Assembly (NCBI GenBank): GCA_046331245.1
Contig: JAXLRH010000005.1
Span: 246,950 to 310,949 of the forward strand
Direction of reading: 5' to 3'
DNA length: 64,000 bases
Source of the DNA: SSF14 sp046331245
GTDB lineage: Bacteria; Actinomycetota; Acidimicrobiia; Acidimicrobiales; Microtrichaceae
Under the pieces are notes generated by a model. The model did no database searches, was not told the DNA's origin, and was given only the letters and a program-made list of their open reading frames with translations. The position numbers and the translations under genes are program-made. Below, piece after piece: positions 25,491-33,322 of the stretch (position 1 is its first letter; every line of letters begins with the position of its first letter).

Positions 25491-26383
25491 GGCGTCGTCG
25501 TCGTGGTCGAGGTGCTGGTGGTCGTGCTCGTCGTCGTCGTGCTCGTCGTGGTGGTGGTCGTGGTCGTCGGCGGCGCGGTCGTCGTGGTCGTGGTCGTCAC
25601 CGGCGCGGCGGTCGTCGTCGTGACGGGCGGCGGTGTCAGGTCGAACGGCCGGCAGGTCGACGTGAAGTGGTACCCCCGGTTGAGGAGGCCCTGGATCACG
25701 AGCGGCAGCGCGGCGACGGTCTGCGAGCGGTTGCCGCCGCCGTCGTGCATGAGTACCACGCCGCCGGGGCGGGTGGCGGCGAGCACGCGACTCGCGATCA
25801 CCCCGGCGCCGGGACGCTTCCAGTCGAGCGGATCCACCGTCCAGGTCACGGGGAAGTGCAGCGAGCCGGTGATGCGGCTGAGCACCGTGCCGTTGACGGC
25901 GCCGTAGGGCGGGCGGACGCAGGTGGGGCGCCGGCGGGTCGCGAGCATGATCACGTCGTCGGTGCGGTAGATCTGCGCGTCGATCTTCCCCACCGGCAGC
26001 GTCGGAAGCGTGGGGTGGTTCCAGGTGTGGTTCGCGATGGAGTGCCCCCGTCGCACGATCTCACGGGCGAGGTCGGGATGCAGCGCCACCTGCTGGCCGA
26101 GCACGAAGAAGGTCGCCGTGATGCCGTAGCGATCGAGGATGTCGAGGATCCTCGGCGTGTACTCCGGCGTCGGGCCGTCGTCGAAGGTGAGCGCCACGGT
26201 GTTCGGGGCCATGGGCGGCGTCACCATCCACAGCTGGCCGAGGGAGGTGAGGGCGTGACCTCCCCCCTGACGGCGAGGGCTCGTGCGCCGGGGCGCGGCC
26301 GCGGCATTCGGAGCGAACTGCCAGCACCCCGCGGCGACGAACGCCACGAGGGCCGCGGCCGTGAGTCCCCGTCGCCCGATCAT
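25487..26383 (-). CDS. Polysaccharide deacetylase (NodB domain) with Thr-rich tail
   Basis: 298 residues, exported (signal peptide 1-30). The NodB domain (about 60-245) has the catalytic TFDDG (Asp68/Asp69), the zinc pair H119-x3-H123 in ANHTWNH, RPPYGAVN and the late GGVVLMHDGGG. It removes acetyl groups from a cell-wall or exopolysaccharide. The last 45 residues are almost only Thr with Pro, Ala and Ser, a likely surface spacer. First gene of a five-gene leftward operon; TACAAT eight bases before the ATG suggests a leaderless transcript. Confidence 0.92.
   Translation of the reverse strand: MIGRRGLTAAALVAFVAAGCWQFAPNAAAAPRRTSPRRQGGGHALTSLGQLWMVTPPMAPNTVALTFDDGPTPEYTPRILDILDRYGITATFFVLGQQVALHPDLAREIVRRGHSIANHTWNHPTLPTLPVGKIDAQIYRTDDVIMLATRRRPTCVRPPYGAVNGTVLSRITGSLHFPVTWTVDPLDWKRPGAGVIASRVLAATRPGGVVLMHDGGGNRSQTVAALPLVIQGLLNRGYHFTSTCRPFDLTPPPVTTTTAAPVTTTTTTTAPPTTTTTTTTSTTTTSTTTSTSTTTTTP
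25493..25625 (-). repeat. Low-complexity ACN-rich coding repeat (Thr-rich tail)
   Basis: About 130 bp of near-tandem GTC/GTG/GTA triplets (Thr codons on the coding strand) encoding the C-terminal tail of the polysaccharide deacetylase. Imperfect units interrupted by Pro and Ser codons. Likely to vary in length between strains by slippage. Confidence 0.85.
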
Positions 26384-26391
26384 TCTGGGCG

Positions 26392-26397
26392 ATTGTA
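26392..26397 (-). promoter_or_regulatory. -10-like element for the deacetylase operon
   Basis: TACAAT on the minus strand with an eight-base spacer to the deacetylase ATG. Confidence 0.5.
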
Positions 26398-26405
26398 CCC
26401 ATGCT

Positions 26406-27977
26406 TCAGAACGTGGGCCCAGTGCCGTCCACCCGGTCCACGAGCAGCACGGAGATCGCCGCGATCAGCCCGAGCGCGCAGCTCAGCGCCAGCGCCTCGC
26501 CGAGGTTGGCGCTGCCCGGTCGCCCCAGGAGCCGGCCGATGAGCACCGGCGCGGTCGGGCGGTCGAGACGGGTGAGGAAGACGGTGGCGCCGAACTCCCC
26601 GACCGACATGGCGAAGGCGAATCCGGCGGCCACGGCGGCGGCTCGCCGGCACGCGGGCCACACGACCGTGACCAGGCGGCGGGCGGCGCCGGCCCCGGCC
26701 ACGGCGGCGGCCTCGATCGGGGCCGGGTCGAGCGACCGCGTCGCGTTGAGGAGCACGCGGACCACCACCGGCGCGGCGCCGGCGCCCTGCACGAGGGGCA
26801 CGACGATCCACGTGCCGCGCAGGTCGAGCGTCGGCCCGCTGAACGCCACGAGGAACCCCAGGCCCAACGTCGCCGCGGACAGCGCGAGGGGCACCATCAT
26901 CGCCTGCTCGAACCACCGGCCCACCCGGTCGTCGCGCGTCGCCACCACCACGGCCGGCACGGCCAGCACGACGGCAACCACCGTCGCCACCGCGGCGCCC
27001 AGCAGCGTGTAGCCGAGGGCGCTCCAACCGAGCGAGCCGAAGCGGTAGTTGTCGACCGTCCAGCCGTCGGTGCCCCGGAACGACCGCACCAGCAGCGCCG
27101 CGAGCGGGAGGCCGGCGACCACGGCGGCCACGATCCACGCTCCCACGATCGCCATGCGGTCGGACGGCCGCCGCGCCGGCCGCAACGCGTGCGCCACCCC
27201 ACCGTGGTGCGACACCCGGAGCCGGCGGTACCAACCCAGGAGCGCCAGCACGACGAGGAGCTGCGCGCCGGCGAGCACCGCGGCGCGGGCCAGGTCGAGC
27301 GACCGGGTGCTGAGGTACCAGACCTCCACCTCGATGGTGCCCAGCGATGCGCCGCCCAACGCCACGATGACCCCGAACGACGTGAGGCAGAACACCGCCA
27401 CGACGATGGCCGTGCCGGTGACCGCCGGCCGGATCGCAGCGAGGGTGGTGCCGGCGACCGAGCGCACCGGACCGCGTCCGAGCGCGGCGGCGGCCTCCTC
27501 GAGCGCCGGCGGCACGGCGGCGACCGAGGCCGCCACGGAGCGCACCATGATCCCGAGGTTGAAGCACACGTGCGCCGCGACGATGAGCGCGAGCCGGGCG
27601 ACATCCGACCGCGGCAGGCCGCCGGCCAGGGCGATCATGGCCCCGGCGACGGTGAGCGTGGGCAGCACGAAGGGCGTCATCACGATCGCCGACAGCCAAC
27701 GCCGACCCGGGAACTGCAGCCGTCCGAGCACCCACCCGATCGGCACGCCGAGCAGCACGACGACCACGGTCGACGCCACGGTCTGGCCGAGGCTCACCAG
27801 CGCCAACCGACCGATGCGGGCGTCGCGGAACACGGCGGTCACGGCGCCGGTCGACAGGCCGGGACGCCCGGCGACCCCGGCGAGGCTCCGCTCGACGATC
27901 GCGACGATCGGCCAGCCGTACGCGACGGCGAACAACGCCGACGCGACGAGCGCTGTCAGCCGGCGATGGTTCGCCAC
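26406..27977 (-). CDS. ABC transporter permease, two fused permease domains (ThiP/FbpB-like)
   Basis: 523 residues, about twelve membrane helices in two homologous halves. Each half has an EAA-type loop for contacting the ATPase: EEAAAALGRGPVRSVAGTTL near residue 165 and IEAAAVAGAGAARRLVTVVW near residue 430. This is the ThiP/SfuB architecture. As it follows a TPP riboswitch, a pyrophosphokinase and a binding protein, import of thiamine or a related compound is inferred. GTG start at 27977, overlapping the binding-protein gene by 22 bp; a slightly later start is possible. No ATPase gene follows; the next gene is a deacetylase. Confidence 0.85.
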   Translation of the reverse strand: MANHRRLTALVASALFAVAYGWPIVAIVERSLAGVAGRPGLSTGAVTAVFRDARIGRLALVSLGQTVASTVVVVLLGVPIGWVLGRLQFPGRRWLSAIVMTPFVLPTLTVAGAMIALAGGLPRSDVARLALIVAAHVCFNLGIMVRSVAASVAAVPPALEEAAAALGRGPVRSVAGTTLAAIRPAVTGTAIVVAVFCLTSFGVIVALGGASLGTIEVEVWYLSTRSLDLARAAVLAGAQLLVVLALLGWYRRLRVSHHGGVAHALRPARRPSDRMAIVGAWIVAAVVAGLPLAALLVRSFRGTDGWTVDNYRFGSLGWSALGYTLLGAAVATVVAVVLAVPAVVVATRDDRVGRWFEQAMMVPLALSAATLGLGFLVAFSGPTLDLRGTWIVVPLVQGAGAAPVVVRVLLNATRSLDPAPIEAAAVAGAGAARRLVTVVWPACRRAAAVAAGFAFAMSVGEFGATVFLTRLDRPTAPVLIGRLLGRPGSANLGEALALSCALGLIAAISVLLVDRVDGTGPTF

Positions 27978-29035
27978 TCGTCGATCCACGCGTCGCGGTG
28001 CTCGGCGATCGCGGCGGGGTCGAGCCGGATCGACGTCGACGGGCGCGGCGCGAACTTGGTGAACAGGTCGGGCTCGGCCACGTCGGAGCGCGCCGGGTAG
28101 ACGAAGTTCGCGAGGGGCAGGCTCGCCTGCCAGGGTGTGCCCAGCATGGCGTTCAGCACCTGCGCCGCCTTCGCCGGGTGCTTCGAGCCCCGGAGAACGC
28201 CGGCGAACTCGATCTGGTCGGCGCACGTCGCGGTGACCACGCCGGTACGCGGGGTCGTCACCTTGCCGTCGGAGTAGACGACCTCGGCGGGCGGGCTCGA
28301 CGCGTACGACAGCACGAGCGGACGGTCGCCGCCGCTCACCGTGTACTGCGTCTCCCACGCGTCGGTCCAGCTCCCCGACACCGACACGCCGTTGGCCACG
28401 AGATCGGTCCAGAACTTGGCTGCATCACTGCCGAGCGCGGCATGGGTGGCGACGAGGAACACGAGGCCGGTGCTCGACGTCACCGGGCTCTCCACGACGA
28501 GCAGGTCCTTGTAGCGGGGGTCGGTGAGATCGGCGAGCGATGTCGGCGGCGCGAGATGGTGCTCGTCGAACCACTGCCGGTCGTAGTCCACGCACACCGG
28601 CCCGACGTCGACCGGCACGAGGTGCCCGGTGTCGTCGAGGCGCAGCGCGGCGGGCACCGACTGGAGCTGGGGCACGTCGGTGGCGGTGTCGACGCGGTCG
28701 AACACCTTGCCGTCGACGGCACGCGAGAGGAGCGTGTTGTCGACGCCGAAGAAGATGTCGCCCTCGGGCCGTCCGGCCGTGAGGATCGCCGCCGCCAGGG
28801 CCTCGGCGCCGTCGCCGGACGCGTGCACCTCCAGCTTCACGCCGAGGTCCTTCTCGACGGTGGCCTTCACCTTCTTGTCGAGCACGTAGGAGTCGTACGT
28901 GACGATGGTGATGGTGGGACGGCCGCCGGCCGACGAGTCGGTGGCTGTGTCGGTGGCGTCCTTCGAGCAGCCGGCGAGGGAGAGCACGCCGACGGCGAGC
29001 GCGAGGGCGGACGACTTCAGGATCGTTGCGTTCAT
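27956..29035 (-). CDS. Thiamine-type ABC transporter substrate-binding lipoprotein
   Basis: 359 residues: signal peptide with lipobox LSLAGC, then a periplasmic-binding-protein class II fold of the ThiB/iron(III) group (ITIVTYDSYVLDKKV, GDIFFGVDNTLLSRA, VPVDVGPVCVDYDRQWFDEH, SSTGLVFLVATHAALG, PLVLSYASSPPAEV). ThiB members share the Y-D-S-x early segment. Captures thiamine or a phosphate ester outside the membrane and feeds the double permease. The ATG overlaps the kinase stop by four bases and has GAAGG ahead of it. Confidence 0.88.
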   Translation of the reverse strand: MNATILKSSALALAVGVLSLAGCSKDATDTATDSSAGGRPTITIVTYDSYVLDKKVKATVEKDLGVKLEVHASGDGAEALAAAILTAGRPEGDIFFGVDNTLLSRAVDGKVFDRVDTATDVPQLQSVPAALRLDDTGHLVPVDVGPVCVDYDRQWFDEHHLAPPTSLADLTDPRYKDLLVVESPVTSSTGLVFLVATHAALGSDAAKFWTDLVANGVSVSGSWTDAWETQYTVSGGDRPLVLSYASSPPAEVVYSDGKVTTPRTGVVTATCADQIEFAGVLRGSKHPAKAAQVLNAMLGTPWQASLPLANFVYPARSDVAEPDLFTKFAPRPSTSIRLDPAAIAEHRDAWIDEWRTIAG

Positions 29036-29712
29036 GAGAGGACCTTCGAGACGGGGAGGATCACGACGGCGCGACCCTGGTGGACGGTGATCTCGGCGGG
29101 GCCGCCGAGCGCTTCGTTGCTGACGCCGAGGGTGGAGCCGACGGCGACGAGGTGACGGTCGAGTGGCCAGCGCAGGCCGGTCTCGGAGACGACGGCGTCG
29201 GCGCCCCAGGCGAGGACGGACACGGTGGCGCCCGGCGGGAGCTCGGCCCGCCACGTCGGCGGCGCCGCGGACGTCGTCGCGGCGTCGAGCACCGTCACGT
29301 ACTGCTCGCCCATCCAGGCCTCGACGGGCACCGGCAGCTCCGGCGCAGCGATCGCCGAGACGTTCGCGAGGAGGTGGTCGAGCCGGCCGCCTCCCCCACC
29401 CATCACCAGGATGCGGTCGACCTCCCTCGCGATTGCGGCCCGTAGTGCCAGCTCGAGGTCCGTCTCGTCCTTGCCCGTGGGGTACTCGACGATCTCGACG
29501 CCGCGGGCGCGTGCCCGATCGAGCGCCTCGGGCGTCACCGAGTCGAAGTCGCCGACCACCAGATGCGGCACGAAGCCGATCCGCTCGGCGAGGTCGAGGC
29601 CGCTGTCGGCCGCGACGAGGAGCGCCGACGCGAACGTCTCCTCGTCCCGCAGCACGGGCGGGATGGCCTGACGTGTGTGTTCGCCGCCCGCGAGGACGAC
29701 TCCGATCCGCAT
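29032..29712 (-). CDS. thiN: Thiamine pyrophosphokinase
   Basis: 226 residues. Converts thiamine + ATP to thiamine diphosphate + AMP. Landmarks are LLVAADSGLDLAERIGFVPH, the catalytic VVGDFDSVTPEAL, EYPTGKDETDLELAL and MGGGGGRLDHLLANV. It directly follows a TPP riboswitch, and its ribosome site (GGAGG) is the 3' end of that element. The ATG at 29712 is therefore preferred to any upstream start inside the riboswitch. It leads an operon with the thiamine-type transporter, which links uptake to activation. Confidence 0.94.
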   Translation of the reverse strand: MRIGVVLAGGEHTRQAIPPVLRDEETFASALLVAADSGLDLAERIGFVPHLVVGDFDSVTPEALDRARARGVEIVEYPTGKDETDLELALRAAIAREVDRILVMGGGGGRLDHLLANVSAIAAPELPVPVEAWMGEQYVTVLDAATTSAAPPTWRAELPPGATVSVLAWGADAVVSETGLRWPLDRHLVAVGSTLGVSNEALGGPAEITVHQGRAVVILPVSKVLS

Positions 29713-29719
29713 GATTCGA

Positions 29720-29812
29720 TTTCCTCCGCTGGCATTACCCAGATCAGGTGTGCGGGTCGGTGACGCATCGGTCACCCTCTCAGCCGGACTCGCTCCAGCT
29801 CCCCGTTCGGTT
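29720..29812 (-). promoter_or_regulatory. TPP riboswitch (THI element)
   Basis: Read on the minus strand, the conserved pieces appear in order: GGGGAGC, GGCTGAGAGGG, a GGTGAC/GTCACC hairpin, ACCTGATCTGGGTAATGCCA and GCGGAGGAAA just ahead of the thiN ATG. These are the pyrimidine- and pyrophosphate-sensing arms of the TPP aptamer. The ribosome site lies in the 3' strand of the final helix, so translational control by thiamine diphosphate is the natural inference; no separate terminator hairpin is seen. Confidence 0.95.
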
Positions 29813-29825
29813 CAGATGTGTTCTA

Positions 29826-30980
29826 TCAGTCGACCCAGTAGCCGTCCATGCGGGCGAGCGTGCGCAGCATGACCTCGTCGGCGCCACCGCCGATCGACCA
29901 CAGGCGGGTGTCCCGGAAGAAGCGAGCCGTCCACGTCTCCTCGATGTAGCCGACGCCGCCGTGGAACTGGAGGCAGATGTCGGCGACACGACGGGCGAGG
30001 CGGGCCGAACGCAGCTTCGCCACCGTGGCGAACCGGGTGATGTCGTCGCCGCGGGTCTGCGCCACGGCGGCGTTGTAGTTGTAGATCTTCAGCATGTCGA
30101 CCTCGCTGGCGAGATCGGCGAGCTCGTAGGCGAGGTGCTGGTTCGCGAGCAGCGGCTTGCCGAACACCATGCGCTCCTTCATGTAGTCGGCGGTGCGCCG
30201 CAGGGCGTACTCCATGGCGCCGACCATCTGGTACGCCGCGATCATCCGCTCGTCCTGGAACTGCGACATCTGCTGCTGGAAGCCCCGGCCGACCTGCCCG
30301 ATGGTGTTCGACATCGGGACGCGCATGTTCTCGAAGCTGAGCTCGGCGGTGTCGGAGCTGCGCATGCCCAGCTTGTCGAGCTTGCGGCTCACGGCGAAGC
30401 CGGGCGTGGAGGTGGGCACGATGATCTGCGACATGCCGCGGGGGCCGCCCTCGTCGGACGTGCGGGCCAGCAGGCAGATCCAGTCGGCCTGCGTGCCGTT
30501 GGTGATGTACGTCTTCGAGCCGTTGATGACCCACTCGTCGCCGTCCTGCACCGCACGGGTGCGGATGCCGGCGACGTCGGACCCGGCGTCGGGCTCGGTC
30601 ACGCCGATCGCGGCGATCTGGGTGCCGGCGATGGCCGGACGGAGGAACTGCTCCTTGAGCTCGTGGCTGCCGAAGCGGTGCAGCGACGGGGTGGCCATGT
30701 CGGTCTGCACGCCGATGGCCATGGCGACGCCCAGGCACGGCATGCGCCCGAACTCCTCCGCCATGATCGCGACGTAGCCGAAGTCGGCCCCGCCGCCGCC
30801 GTACGCCGGGTCGTAGGTGAGGCCCAGCACGCCCAGCTCACCGAGCTTCGGGAACAACTCGCGAGCCGGGAACGTGCCCTCGTGCTCCCACGTCTCGGCG
30901 TGCGGGTTGATCTCGCGCTCCACGAACTCCCGCAGCGTCTTGCGGAACATGTGGTGCTCTTCGGTGAACAGCTCTGACAT
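29826..30980 (-). CDS. Acyl-CoA dehydrogenase
   Basis: 384 residues. FAD-dependent alpha,beta-dehydrogenation of an acyl-CoA thioester. Features are AAIGVTEPDAGSDVAGIRT (flavin-binding signature), WVINGSKTYITNG, the helix DERMIAAYQMVGAMEYAL and the C-terminal signature CLQFHGGVGYIEETWTARFF. The C-terminus ends RDTRLWSIGGGADEVMLRTLARMDG, like the cyclohexanecarboxyl/long-chain group. It diverges from a second acyl-CoA dehydrogenase with only 45 bp between the start codons; both appear leaderless (TAAGCT six bases upstream here). Substrate range cannot be read from sequence. Confidence 0.93.
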   Translation of the reverse strand: MSELFTEEHHMFRKTLREFVEREINPHAETWEHEGTFPARELFPKLGELGVLGLTYDPAYGGGGADFGYVAIMAEEFGRMPCLGVAMAIGVQTDMATPSLHRFGSHELKEQFLRPAIAGTQIAAIGVTEPDAGSDVAGIRTRAVQDGDEWVINGSKTYITNGTQADWICLLARTSDEGGPRGMSQIIVPTSTPGFAVSRKLDKLGMRSSDTAELSFENMRVPMSNTIGQVGRGFQQQMSQFQDERMIAAYQMVGAMEYALRRTADYMKERMVFGKPLLANQHLAYELADLASEVDMLKIYNYNAAVAQTRGDDITRFATVAKLRSARLARRVADICLQFHGGVGYIEETWTARFFRDTRLWSIGGGADEVMLRTLARMDGYWVD

Positions 30981-30986
30981 GGGGCC

Positions 30987-31018
30987 AGCTTACGGTTCCG
31001 CCCTGTGCCTGCCAGAAT
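30987..31018. promoter_or_regulatory. Divergent -10-like elements for the two acyl-CoA dehydrogenases
   Basis: Minus-strand TAAGCT (30987-30992) is six bases from the ATG at 30980. Plus-strand CAGAAT (31013-31018) is seven bases from the ATG at 31026. Confidence 0.5.
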
Positions 31019-31025
31019 CGGGCCC

Positions 31026-32174
31026 ATGACCCGTGCCCTCTTCTCCGACGACCACGAGATGTTCCGCAGTGCCTACCGCTCCTTCATCGAGCGGGAGATG
31101 GTCCCCCGGGCCCGCGAGTGGGACGAGGCCGGCATCGTCTCCCGCGACGTGTGGCGCTCCGCCGGCGAGTCCGGCTTCCTGGCCTTCGAGGTGCCCGAGG
31201 AGTACGGCGGCCCCGGCGTCGACGACTTCCGGTACAACCTCATCGTCGCCGAGGAGCTGGCCGCGGCCGGGGTGCTCGCCGCCGGGGCCGGGTTCACGCT
31301 GCACAACGACGTGACGCTCCCCTACTTCATGAAGTACTGCACCGAGGAGCAGCGGCAGCGCTGGCTGCCCGGCATCGCCTCGGGCGAGCTCATCACCGCC
31401 GTCGCCATGACCGAGCCGGGCATGGGCTCGGACCTCGCGGGCATGTCCACCACCGCCATCGCCGACGGCGACACCTACGTCGTCAACGGATCGAAGACCT
31501 TCATCACGAACGGCATCAACTCCGATCTCGTGATCGTCGCCGCCAAGACCGACCCGTCCCAGCGGCACAAGGGCATCAGCCTCCTCGTGCTCGAACGGGG
31601 CATGGAGGGGTTCGAGCGGGGCCGCAACCTCGAGAAGGTCGGCCTGCACGCGCAGGACACCGCGGAGCTGTTCTTCACCGACGTGCGGGTGCCGAAGGAG
31701 AACGTGCTGGGCAACGTCGGCGAGGGCTTCCTGCACCTGGTGAACAACCTGCCCCAGGAGCGCCTCAGCATCGCAGCGTCGGGCGTGGCCCACGCCCGCG
31801 CTGCCCTCGACTGGACGCTCGCCTACTGCAAGGAGCGCACCGCCTTCGGCCAGCCGATCGGCTCGTTCCAGAACAGCCGGTTCCGCCTCGCCGAGATGGC
31901 CACCGAGATCGAGCTCGCCCAGACCTTCGTCGACCGCTGCGTCACCGAGCTCGCCGACGACGCGCTCACCGTCGAGAACGCCGCGATGGCCAAGTGGTGG
32001 GTGACCGAGATGCAGAAGCGCACCGTCGACACGTGCCTGCAGCTCCACGGTGGCTACGGCTACATGCTCGAGTACCCGGTCGCCACCGCCTACCTCGACG
32101 CCCGCATCACCACCATCTACGGCGGCACCACCGAGATCATGAAAGAGGTGATCGGGCGCTCCCTGGGCGTCTGA
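31026..32174 (+). CDS. Acyl-CoA dehydrogenase
   Basis: 382 residues, a second member of the family, about as divergent from the first as typical paralogues. TAVAMTEPGMGSDLAGMST, YVVNGSKTFITNGINSDLVI and the C-terminal CLQLHGGYGYMLEYPVATAY...TTIYGGTTEIMKEVIGRSLG are classical. The ending R-I-T-T-I-Y-G-G-T-T-E-I with Glu is typical of the long-chain/FadE group. It precedes the DnaJ-domain gene by four bases, so they are probably co-transcribed. Leaderless start inferred. Confidence 0.94.
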   Translation: MTRALFSDDHEMFRSAYRSFIEREMVPRAREWDEAGIVSRDVWRSAGESGFLAFEVPEEYGGPGVDDFRYNLIVAEELAAAGVLAAGAGFTLHNDVTLPYFMKYCTEEQRQRWLPGIASGELITAVAMTEPGMGSDLAGMSTTAIADGDTYVVNGSKTFITNGINSDLVIVAAKTDPSQRHKGISLLVLERGMEGFERGRNLEKVGLHAQDTAELFFTDVRVPKENVLGNVGEGFLHLVNNLPQERLSIAASGVAHARAALDWTLAYCKERTAFGQPIGSFQNSRFRLAEMATEIELAQTFVDRCVTELADDALTVENAAMAKWWVTEMQKRTVDTCLQLHGGYGYMLEYPVATAYLDARITTIYGGTTEIMKEVIGRSLGV

Positions 32175-32178
32175 CCGC

Positions 32179-32670
32179 ATGGCGACGCGCACCCACTACA
32201 CGATCCTCGGGGTCAGCCGGCACGCCAGCTCCGAGGAGGTGCGCGTCGCCTACCTCAACCTCGCCCGCGCCCTGCACCCCGACCGGCTGGTCGATGCCGC
32301 GCCCGCCGAACGGCGCCTCGCCGAGCGGCGGATGCGCGAGGTGAACGAGTCCTACGAGGTGCTCCGCGACAGCGCTCGCCGCACCGACTACGACCGGGCA
32401 CTCCGCGCCGAGGAGCGCCCCGCACGGCCCCGGCCCGAGGCGCAACCCGCCCCGCAGCCCGACCCGCGGCCCGAGCACGTCGATCCTGACAACCTGGAGG
32501 TCTCGCCGTTCGTCGCCTTCGTGCTCACCCGCGGCCCGCTCATCGCGCTCCTGCTGCTCGCCGCCTTCCTGTTCATCGCGACGGCCTACGCCGGCGGCCC
32601 GAGCGACGACGACACGTCCGTGACCTCGTTCCCGACCACCACGATCTGCGTCGATACCGCGTCGTGTTAA
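32179..32670 (+). CDS. J-domain membrane protein
   Basis: 163 residues. The N-terminal 70 residues are a J domain (HYTILGVSRHASSEEVRVAY, HPD in ALHPDRLVD, YEVLRDSARRTDYDRAL), which stimulates an Hsp70. A Pro/Arg/Glu-rich linker (75-105) leads to one membrane helix (about 112-135) and a short tail. The HPD motif is intact, so it should recruit DnaK to the membrane. Four bases separate it from the acyl-CoA dehydrogenase. Confidence 0.88.
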   Translation: MATRTHYTILGVSRHASSEEVRVAYLNLARALHPDRLVDAAPAERRLAERRMREVNESYEVLRDSARRTDYDRALRAEERPARPRPEAQPAPQPDPRPEHVDPDNLEVSPFVAFVLTRGPLIALLLLAAFLFIATAYAGGPSDDDTSVTSFPTTTICVDTASC

Positions 32671-32685
32671 GGTTGCTCCGCTTTC

Positions 32686-32759
32686 GGGCGTTTAGCTCAG
32701 TTGGTTAGAGCGCACGCTTCACACGCGTGAGGTCGGCAGTTCGAGTCTGCCATCGCCCA
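32686..32759 (+). tRNA. tRNA-Val, anticodon CAC
   Basis: Folds as a tRNA: acceptor GGGCGTT/ATCGCCC with one mismatch, D-stem GCTC/GAGC, anticodon arm CACGC-TTCACAC-GCGTG with anticodon CAC, T-arm GGCAG-TTCGAGT-CTGCC, discriminator A. The CCA end is not encoded (ACCG follows). It reads GTG codons, the commonest Val codon type in such GC-rich genes. Confidence 0.96.
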
Positions 32760-32777
32760 CCGGAACCGGGGGGTCCC

Positions 32778-33296
32778 ATGAGAGCAGCTGTCGCGCACCG
32801 CGTCCGGGGTCGCCGAGCCGCACTGCTGGCCGCCGTCCTCGTGGCCCCGCTCCTCCTCGCCACCGCGTGCCCGCCGCCACCGTCGCCGTACACCGTGTTC
32901 GACGGTGGCGGCCGCAGCTCCACCGTCGGCACCGGTGGGTGCACGAACTGCACGACGATCTCGTTCGGCGTCCCCGACGGCCGCGGCCACACGGTCACCC
33001 TGTCGCTCGAGACCTTCGATTCCGGCTCCGGCTACGAGTGGGCGGCCGCCGACACCTACACCGACTTCGCCGGCACGCCGAGCTTCTGCAACTACCCGCT
33101 CGTCGCGGTGCGGGCCCGGGCCACCCTCGGCGCCGACACGTACCGCATGGACTGGGACGGCAACGAGGCCGACGGCCGTGGCCCCTACCTGAGCGTGGGC
33201 GCGCCGTGGAGCATCGCCGCCGGCGACCACGCCACCGTGTACGTCGAGTCGATCACCCTCGACCTCCGCGACGCGCCCTTCTGCATCCCGATCTAG
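32778..33296 (+). CDS. Small exported protein/lipoprotein, unknown
   Basis: 172 residues. A basic N-terminus and a hydrophobic stretch end at TACPPPPSPY, so Cys31 could be lipidated. The mature part is rich in Gly, Thr and aromatic residues with a GGCTNCTTISFG segment (two Cys) and a final Cys, probably beta-rich with disulfides. No family recognised. It starts 18 bp after the tRNA-Val, so it may be transcribed from the same promoter. Confidence 0.75.
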   Translation: MRAAVAHRVRGRRAALLAAVLVAPLLLATACPPPPSPYTVFDGGGRSSTVGTGGCTNCTTISFGVPDGRGHTVTLSLETFDSGSGYEWAAADTYTDFAGTPSFCNYPLVAVRARATLGADTYRMDWDGNEADGRGPYLSVGAPWSIAAGDHATVYVESITLDLRDAPFCIPI

Positions 33297-33322
33297 CGGC
33301 AGATCGCGACGCCACCAGCCCC

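Noticed and set aside
25491..25630. Repetitive GTC/GTG tract resembling a repeat array
   Set aside because: The units are triplets coding for a Thr-rich tail; there are no spacers, so it is not a CRISPR array.
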